13,679 nt of DNA from NCBI GenBank assembly GCA_004151065.3, contig NWUY0300035811.1, positions 16,007 to 29,685 on the forward strand, read 5' to 3'. The notes beneath the pieces are model-generated. The model was not told the origin of the DNA. It searched no databases and saw only the letters and a list, made by a program, of their open reading frames with translations. Source of the stretch: Larix sibirica (Eukaryota > Streptophyta > Pinopsida > Pinales > Pinaceae). Positions 8,271 to 13,679 of the stretch are shown in pieces (positions within the stretch are counted from its first letter, which is position 1; every line of letters begins with the position of its first letter). The position numbers and the translations under genes were made by a program.

Positions 8271-8497
8271 TGCTGAAATCAACACCCCAGTTCACAGCTC
8301 AAATTCGAGGGTGCTTTATCATCATTATTTTCAGTGTTTGTTAAGGCTGGTAATGGAGAAGAGTATTCCGCAACCATCAAGTGTTACAACATTGCATATT
8401 GGAAATGCTATTGGATATCATGATTAAGCTATTAATCTGAAACCTGCGTCTGAAATGGTCCAGATAGTTAATCAATTCAAGGCAGATTTGTAGGAAA
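8236..8497 (+). pseudogene. Continuation of the unknown protein in another frame
   Basis: A second frame overlaps the end of the previous one and runs to TGA at 8425-8427. Beyond that stop the same frame stays protein-like (AINLKPASEMVQIVNQFKADL) until the Copia LTR at about 8504. Together with the frame ending at 8270 this suggests one ancestral coding sequence broken by a frameshift near 8240-8270 and one or two stops, then cut by the Copia insertion. Identity unknown. The ATG at 8236 is not a credible start. Confidence 0.25.
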
Positions 8498-8552
8498 TTA
8501 GGGTGCACACATTTACAAAGACAATGATGGAAAGAGATAATAAAAGAAATAG

Positions 8553-8558
8553 TTTATT
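8553..8558 (-). promoter_or_regulatory. Polyadenylation signal AATAAA in minus-strand Copia LTR
   Basis: AATAAA on the minus strand lies about 55 bases downstream of the TATA box, followed by a T-rich stretch, as in the plus-strand relative at 2569-2574. It would mark the R region of the LTR. Confidence 0.5.
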
Positions 8559-8610
8559 GATGATGTTGCAACAATATATCTCTCACACACTATAAATTAC
8601 TATAGGCAAC

Positions 8611-8620
8611 ATATTTATAA
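8611..8620 (-). promoter_or_regulatory. TATA box of minus-strand Copia LTR
   Basis: TTATAAATAT on the minus strand lies about 120 bases into the LTR, following GGTGG. Its plus-strand relative has lost this motif through an insertion. Transcription would start near 8585 and run leftward. Confidence 0.5.
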
Positions 8621-8739
8621 CCACCTTAACTCTAACCTCAACATTTAACACTGCAGTCATTACAAGTCACTAGTGCATAAAGTGCCATAAATATCAATGA
8701 CTCTTAACACAAATTATATTGAGTGATACCACTCTAACA

Positions 8740-8747
8740 TCCCCCTT
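8740..8747 (-). other. Polypurine tract of the minus-strand Copia-type element
   Basis: The minus strand reads AAGGGGGA directly before TGTTAGAG at 8739. This is the standard plus-strand priming site of LTR elements and fixes the orientation. Confidence 0.65.
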
Positions 8748-8751
8748 AACA

Positions 8752-10058
8752 CAAAAGAATATTTCTTCAGTTTTAACCCCTCAAAACAGAAGTATTAAAC
8801 TTTACAATTCAAGAATTTTATTGGAAAAAAATAACCAACTATATTTACGGGTGATAGGTGCCAGGGGTTGGGGGCAGCAGGTCACCGTTATATGACCATG
8901 AGGGAATCGAGGACAAAATGAAATGGAGTTCACTTGGGCTCTGGGAAATGCTACAAATAATGAAGGCTTAAGCGCTAGCAGCCTAGCAAGGTCTAAGTGC
9001 TCTCAAAGACAAAGGGGTTAGAAGGACCACAGTGATTGGTGACTCATTGGTTACTTTGTGATCCATCTCCCACCAAATCCTTCCCACAGACCTAAAAGTT
9101 TTAAAGAATTTTCAAAGAACCATCTCAGTGATAAGTGAATTCAAGCAACTCAACCTCTTCCACATCCTAAGAAGCTGACAAGCATGCTAATCTAGGGGCT
9201 TGCTTGCAAGAAGAGATTCATAAAACAAAGAAGTCATTGATCGACCATATTGCCACTCTCCCACTTCCATGAAATGTAAGCAATTTATGAAGAACATGAC
9301 ACCATTTATGAAGAACATGCCACCCTACAACACTTGTCTCATCATGCAGGTGCAAAGGGAAAGAAAGTTCAGTCTCATCACCCCCAACGCCGCATACATC
9401 CCCCTCCAACAGGCACCTTGATGAGCTGTAAGATGGCAGCAACATCTCCTATGTGTGGGATTTCTTAGGCTTCCTATGAGTTATTGCAAGTCCTCCATGA
9501 ATTCATTCCAAAGTCTGGTGAGGATAAGAGGGCAGGGAAGTCTCCACCAGTTCTGCAACTCTCTCTCTCTCTCCACAGAGAAGGTTACTAGCACAGTCTA
9601 GGTCAAGGGTTGCCATGGTACACGATCATTCTTGCAGAAAGTGGTTTGTTCTATGCAAGTTAAAGGATTTGCAGAGGGGACTCAGGAGATGTGAAAGGGA
9701 AGTTGCAGAGGCTCACTAAAGCGAGATGAATTTGACCCTGCGATGGAATAGGTGGAAAGAAGAATTTGGCAAGTAGATTTTGCAAGTAAACAGAACAAAA
9801 GACCAATGTACAGTTGAGACCCTGAACCATATCTTGGGACTAAGGGAATGGGAAGAAGAAGCAAGGTCCTTTGTGCTGGTTCACAAGGGGAAGCTAGGAG
9901 ATGGCCTCCCAATTGGCATCTTTGCAATCTCTAGTGAGGTGCATTGTAGCCCATCTCGACCTCCCCTAGGAGGTAGTTTCATCAGCCCCCCTAGCAACAT
10001 GAATACCTCAAGGGACTCTTCCCACTGTGGCCTCTCTTTGACCTTAGTGGAGTGTCCA
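8752..10058. other. Unassigned region, possibly decayed Copia interior
   Basis: If the 3' LTR at 8504-8739 belongs to a larger element, its interior should start here and read leftward. A short minus-strand stretch at about 8790-8830 (peptide NKILEL, then SLILLF) faintly resembles the end of a Copia RNase H, but this is weak. The rest, from about 8860, is less AT-rich than the surroundings and contains no recognisable domain in either direction. Frames at 9218-9445 (minus), 9682-9927 (minus) and 9780-10058 (plus) are unconvincing. A CT microsatellite lies at 9559-9573. The region ends at an N. Confidence 0.4.
9283..9324. repeat. 21-bp tandem duplication
   Basis: ATTTATGAAGAACATGACACC at 9283-9303 is followed at once by a second copy differing by one base at 9304-9324. 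The length is a multiple of three, so a frame through it stays open. The near identity implies a recent replication-slippage event. Confidence 0.75.
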
Positions 10059-10059
10059 N
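10059..10059. other. Single N: probable assembly junction
   Basis: One ambiguous base sits exactly where the shared block of repeat B begins (TGAAAG from 10060). A lone N at a repeat edge is typical of two pieces joined across an unresolved repeat. Order, spacing and even adjacency across it should not be trusted. Confidence 0.6.
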
Positions 10060-10774
10060 TGAAAGAGGCTTGAACAGTGTTGGGATAATGTCCCTTGGGC
10101 TTTCTTGGAGATGATATTGTTTCGATTATGGACTATGTACTTGACATATAACTTTGTTGATGAATAACACTCTTTTGGTGGGCAATTGATATTGTGAGTG
10201 CTTTGCGTATTCAGTGATGAATGTTTTGTGTTGAGATCACAAACATAGAGGGGATTGAATGGAACCAAAAATACAAACCCAAAACCTATAATAAAAAGAG
10301 AAAAAAACAACACCAAAGATGTGCGATAGGGATAAACCAAAAGTGTGCTAAAGAGAGAGAGATGCACAACCACGAGTGCACTACACATGAGATGTACAAA
10401 ATGCACATAAAAGAGAAAATATACCAACCACAAGAGAATGCTAACGATGTAGTGCCTGCATGCTTAAAACACTTGTAATAGAGAGCCTTATCTAAATGAT
10501 AAAAAAATATGATTTACAAATGAGGTTTGAGTTGTGTATGTATACACAACTCAGATAGGGCATCCTCCTAAGAGGGCTTATGAACCCATATAAGTATGAT
10601 ACACTCCCCAAGAGGGTTATTAAGGCTTCCTATCAAGGTTGACTAGGTTGGCCTTAACCATAACCTAATATTACAATAAATGATGACCTTGGCCATAATT
10701 AATGCCTAGCCAAATGCATTCATGACAATATGAAATGGTCATGGCCACATGAAGATTACATCATTGATTCCAAC
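10060..10774 (-). repeat. LTR-like repeat B, second copy of repeat A
   Basis: From 10060 to about 10574 this matches 5282-5797 with only about seven substitutions and one A-run length difference by eye, including roughly 330 bases with no difference (10168 to about 10500). Beyond 10574 the alignment continues with the same landmarks (TATCAAGGTTGAC, ATTAATGCC) but with very many differences, ending near GATTCCAACT at about 10774. The TATA core at the hairpin is changed to TATACATA on the minus strand. The change in identity is too sharp for two LTRs of one insertion that aged together. Conversion, a separate subfamily or a chimeric assembly could explain it. Confidence 0.6.
10528..10553 (-). 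repeat. 11-bp hairpin in repeat B with altered TATA core
   Basis: The arms at 10528-10538 and 10543-10553 are identical to those in repeat A. The loop is TGTA instead of TTTA, so the minus-strand TATAAATA becomes TATACATA. The stem is conserved while the promoter core is not. Confidence 0.5.
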
Positions 10775-12125
10775 TCTTGCGTGCCCTTTAGCTGAACATG
10801 GGGCTACACATAGAATCATTACAACACAAGATTTACTCCCCCCCTTAACATTGAGCAAGGGGCCACATCATCCCCCTTGAATTACATATCACCCACACCA
10901 ACTCATTGCCATAACTTGGTGAATGCGGTCTCTGGTAGAAGTATCATGAAGTCGATATTGGTGAGATGGATTGTTGGAAGTAGCCAAGTGTAGAGCATCT
11001 AGAGTAAGCCAACATCATAAAGATAAAGATCCACTATAATATGCTAATCCATTGAAGGTATAAAGAGTGGCTCATGCAATTGAAAATAGTACATCCAACA
11101 AAGACCAAGGTCAAAATGTGGAAGGAAGATATTTGTTGAAATAGAAGAAGGCTAAATGTTCTATGATTTTGACCTTTTCCAGATTGCCATCATCAGAATC
11201 CGACCATAAAATCTTCGTTGAAAGTTGCAATTTTAGATTGTTGAAATCATTGTTTTTGATGTAGAAATGCCATCCTTGAATACCCCTATTACAACTAGAT
11301 TTTGTAACATTAATGATTGATATTTCCAATTAAATCAATCCAAATGATTATTGTTGGACTTTGGGCAAACAATGTTGGTTTCCCTTGTGTTTTTGAGCGG
11401 TTGGAAAAAAATCCAATTCGTATACTGTTTAGACTACGACAATATGCTAAGAGTTATCTATAAAAATAGTGGGGGATATATCACACGGACTTGTGATCAG
11501 ATGTTGTATCAAAGAAGGTGAGAAATAACTTAACTCTCCCACGAGAACAGCTGGTCATAGGCCCAAAAATGTTCAACTCCAATAACTGAGAGGCATGTCG
11601 TGTCTCACAATAAAACAGAGCATCCAATAGAAAACCATAATCTCCTAGAACATAAATAATGTCTCCAAATGTGGTGGGGTCAATAATGAGATCATCACAT
11701 CTTGGAACAAATGAGGTCCATAAGCAAACTGCATTGCCATATGCACATTGTAAGGAGAATCCTACAAGTCCATCAACAATGTAGAAGAAATCTTCGTAGA
11801 AGGTATACCAATAAAAGGAGGTACATCAAATTGTAGTAGAGAAAGAGCCACTACAATAGGGTGAGAATAATTTGTAGAAGAATCTTTAGGAAGAGGCAGT
11901 GGAAGTGATCCTAGTGGATTGTGTATGTATTTTGAGATAATATCGACAATTTATTGAATATGGGCCCATTCGCTTGATCCAAAAAAATATAAATGAAAAA
12001 TTGATGAAGTCACCCTTGAGCAAGGGTTTGGCACAATAAATCAAACCCATATGTGGAGTTCACGACTAAATGTGTACTACAAACCATGTCAACAATATCG
12101 TATAGAAAATGTTTGTCACAAACTA
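10775..12125. other. Decayed interior-like DNA, no clear gene
   Basis: On the minus strand this lies upstream of repeat B and holds two purine runs (10836-10848 and 10871-10880) of the sort found at the 3' end of LTR elements. A minus-strand frame from about 11970 to 11450 stays open in segments of about 30-60 codons broken by several stops and reads partly protein-like (HPIVVALSLLQFDVPPFIG), but I recognise no domain. The minus frame at 11111-11329 is similar. No reverse transcriptase or integrase motif is visible. Confidence 0.35.
10836..10880 (-). other. Two polypurine-tract-like runs upstream of repeat B
   Basis: On the minus strand, TCAAGGGGGA (10880-10871) is followed 22 bases later by TTAAGGGGGGGAG (10848-10836). 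Either could be the plus-strand primer of a leftward element whose 3' LTR is repeat B, but the nearer one is still about 60 bases from the apparent LTR start at 10774. Either repeat B extends further right, to about 10829, or this is an old structure with an insertion. Confidence 0.35.
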
Positions 12126-12413
12126 TTACTCTTGCAAGTTCTTCAGTGCCTTGAAGACAAGCCAAGCAAGACTTGAAAACAACTCTTTGTATGACAACAA
12201 TTGCATATATAATTCTTTTGTATCATATCTACCCAAATATAAGTAGCCTCGTTGAATACGACAAATAGCCATTTTGAGCTCATTAGGTCAACAAAGAAGG
12301 CGACTCCAAAAAGCCTTCAAAGAATCCCTTGTATAGATCAAAGGAGGAAATAGTACTAACACTTCCAAGAAATCTTGCAATGTATTGTTTTTGTATTTAG
12401 AGTAGGACAATCT
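12126..12413 (-). pseudogene. Protein-like minus-strand fragment, unknown
   Basis: One minus-strand frame spans 96 codons with a single internal stop (TGA at 12290-12288). It encodes a helix-rich peptide with PNELKMAICRIQRGYLYL and ELFSSLAWLVFKALKNLQE, then ends at two consecutive stops. Regular hydrophobic spacing and low stop density suggest a decayed coding sequence, in the same orientation as repeat B and perhaps part of its element. I recognise no family. Confidence 0.25.
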
Positions 12414-12845
12414 TTAGCAAAAAATACCTCTACAGATATTATTGGAAATAATGGACAATAAGATAATGTTAGGTTTTGAAGAGAGGGGAAAACCTTAGGA
12501 AGGAAAGCATGGATCTTCTAAAGAGGGTAAAATTCCTTGCATATACTCAAGGAACCCTAGAAAAGAAGTGCAACCCTTGTATAAGGATAAAACCTTAAAA
12601 TAAGATCTTTGAATCCATAGCTCCGTAAGTGATATGGGAAAACTTCATATCCAATAATGAAATTGTTGATTGCTCAAATGGTACTCACATAACCCACATC
12701 GAAAACTACTCTATGAGGCTAGATAAGAGGGAGGTGGACATGATCACTTGGGGTATTTGTAGACCTTGGTATAGCTCAAGTCAACAATGGATATGCAAGT
12801 TTTTTTTGTGAACCCCAACCCGGTTTCAAGCTTGATAGCTTCTCT
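12414..12845. other. Unassigned DNA before the second N
   Basis: No supported gene. From 12470 to 12610 short motifs such as AAAACCTTA, AACCCTAG and GGAAAACC recur in degenerate form without a fixed period. The plus frame at 12629-12811 has no recognisable features. Confidence 0.4.
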
Positions 12846-12846
12846 N
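12846..12846. other. Single N: probable assembly junction
   Basis: A second lone N. With the one at 10059 it bounds a piece of about 2.8 kb that begins inside repeat B. Sequence to its right may come from elsewhere. Confidence 0.5.
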
Positions 12847-13544
12847 TTTGTTGGACATTAATAAAATTATTTTACCCAATCTTATCTTGGTACATGTGTC
12901 ATGTACATGCTCCTCCATTCAGCAGAGGTTCTCAAATTTTTTTTATTTCCTTTGTGTAGTTAATCATCTGAACTAGACTCAAAATTTGTCAAACTTTAAA
13001 CAAAGTTTGAGAACATTTGCACAATTATGCCAACTTAGCTAGCAAACTAGAACCACAAACAAAAGCTCTTCCACAATGACTTTCAAAACTGGAAACAAAC
13101 ATGAGCTCATTTCATTCAACCTTTAACCATCATAATAATTTACACAGAAAGATAGCCATCATAAAATGCAAAAGGACAATAGGAAATGGTTTCCAACAGA
13201 GATTTCACCACCCAGACGAAGGCATTCCTACTCAAATGCCACCCCCAAGCTAGGGCTATGATGTGACAAGAGGCTAGTAAAGCTAAGGGCTTCTACACAA
13301 ATTTTTTGGCAACTAACACAAAAACCCTCACTAGCTTACAAAGAAGTATTCATATGAGGACAAGTACATAATTGGCATTGTAGTGAGCCTACTCGCTAAA
13401 CATGACAAAAGCCATAAGAGATCTAGACCTCTACAAGAGGCAATGTTATAGCAGTTTGCCTTAACTTGCTTGAATACTCAATAGTACAGAGTACAGACCT
13501 TGCTAGCCTCCTAGCTATTACAAGGAAACCCACTCCTTGTTAGC
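12847..13544 (-). other. Unassigned DNA, possibly a 3' untranslated region
   Basis: No gene or repeat family is recognised. It holds a 9-bp hairpin at 12989-13010 (arms tcaaacttt and aaagtttga). If the minus-strand frame at the right edge is real, this would include its 3' untranslated region: moderately T-rich on the minus strand, with no strong stop-free frames, and a minus-strand AATAAA near 12948. This is speculative. Confidence 0.25.
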
Positions 13545-13679
13545 CTACTCACAAGGACAAGGAGATGCCCTTAAACTGCAGTCACATGAAGTTTTCTGCC
13601 TCATCCCTTCACTGTATCCCCTCATGGGACCTTCACTGTATCCCCTCATGGGAGCAAAAGTTCCATACGCACACAACAA
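13545..13679 (-). CDS. Possible C-terminal end of a gene entering from the right edge
   Basis: The minus strand is open from the window edge for 44 codons to TAG at 13547-13545. It contains a perfect 24-bp tandem duplication that keeps the frame, giving a repeated octapeptide PMRGYSEG, followed by a Cys-rich tail ending SPCPCE. The start lies outside the window. I recognise no family. Forty-four open codons can occur by chance, so the support is only the in-frame repeat and the less AT-rich composition. If real, the untranslated region would lie to the left. Confidence 0.2.
   Translation of the reverse strand: MLCAYGTFAPMRGYSEGPMRGYSEGMRQKTSCDCSLRASPCPCE
13606..13653. repeat. 24-bp perfect tandem duplication
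   Basis: CCTTCACTGTATCCCCTCAT plus GGGA is present twice head to tail, at 13606-13629 and 13630-13653, with no differences. The length is a multiple of three. Perfect identity indicates a recent slippage event, or selection if the frame is translated. Confidence 0.85.

Larger units (their letters stand above)
8504..8739 (-). repeat. Copia-type 3' LTR, minus orientation
   Basis: Read on the minus strand, TGTTAGAGTGG starts at 8739 immediately after a polypurine tract. The body has TTATAAATAT (TATA box, 8611-8620), then AATAAA (8553-8558), and a TG...CA end at about 8504, giving 236 bp. It aligns by eye with the plus-strand LTR at 2369-2625. The adjacent polypurine tract makes it a 3' LTR, so its element body lies to the right. 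The element appears to have inserted into the gypsy-linked frame ending near 8500. No matching 5' LTR is seen before the N at 10059, so a target-site duplication cannot be tested. Confidence 0.65.

Noticed and set aside
9559-9573. CT microsatellite
   Set aside because: A short, ordinary simple repeat with no further significance.
9682-10073. Opposing frames at 9682-9927 (minus) and 9780-10073 (plus)
   Set aside because: Neither has a recognisable motif, and the plus frame runs through the N at 10059.
5282-10774. Repeats A and B as the two LTRs of one element of about 5.5 kb
   Set aside because: The divergence is uneven, both copies share the 18 bases beyond the TG boundary on the same side, the enclosed DNA belongs to other element families, and an N lies at the edge of B.
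11450-11970. Partly open minus-strand frame as a possible gene
   Set aside because: About six stops in roughly 175 codons is not clearly below chance and no domain is visible. Mentioned only inside the region note.
1-13679. CRISPR arrays, phage or bacterial operons, rRNA or tRNA genes
   Set aside because: I see no regularly spaced repeats, no bacterial gene organisation and no structural RNA signatures. The content is eukaryotic transposon-derived DNA.

Overview
This window looks like nuclear DNA from a repeat-rich plant genome, probably a gymnosperm such as a conifer. It is AT-rich, has no intact gene, and is mostly decayed LTR retrotransposons. The plant call rests on a Ty3/gypsy chromodomain, plant-style Copia-type LTRs and nested insertions; the conifer call is an inference from the loose, decayed repeat context. 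Two single-base N characters (10059 and 12846) suggest a draft scaffold made from at least three pieces.

Layout from left to right. 1-2368: mostly unassigned DNA with hairpins and one short protein-like frame (1005-1205). 2369 to about 2625: a Copia-type LTR on the plus strand. 2626 to about 4760: unassigned AT-rich DNA with fragmentary frames. About 4760-5281: minus-strand sequence with a 75-bp in-frame tandem duplication. 5282-6001: LTR-like repeat A, probably reading leftward. About 6278-7263: a Ty3/gypsy chromovirus derivative with a broken gag joined, after only about 300 bp, to the C-terminal half of a chromodomain, so protease, reverse transcriptase, RNase H and almost all of integrase are missing. 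7264 to 7896 or 7994: the gypsy LTR. 7995 to about 8500: sequence with a degenerate primer-binding site and protein-like frames, possibly the 5' end of a second gypsy copy sharing that LTR. 8504-8739: a leftward Copia-type LTR of the same family as the one at 2369, preceded on its own strand by a polypurine tract. 8752-10058: unassigned, possibly the decayed Copia interior, ending at an N. 10060 to about 10774: LTR-like repeat B, almost identical to A for its first 515 bp and then much more diverged. 10775-12845: decayed minus-strand sequence with polypurine tracts and one protein-like fragment. 12847-13679: a separate piece with a possible minus-strand gene end at the right edge.

The elements do not form a working pathway. 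They record nested insertion and decay. The points most worth following are the gag-plus-chromodomain derivative, the LTR that seems to be shared by two gypsy copies, and the sharp change in identity between repeats A and B beside an assembly N. I found no defence system, CRISPR array, RNA gene or complete host gene.
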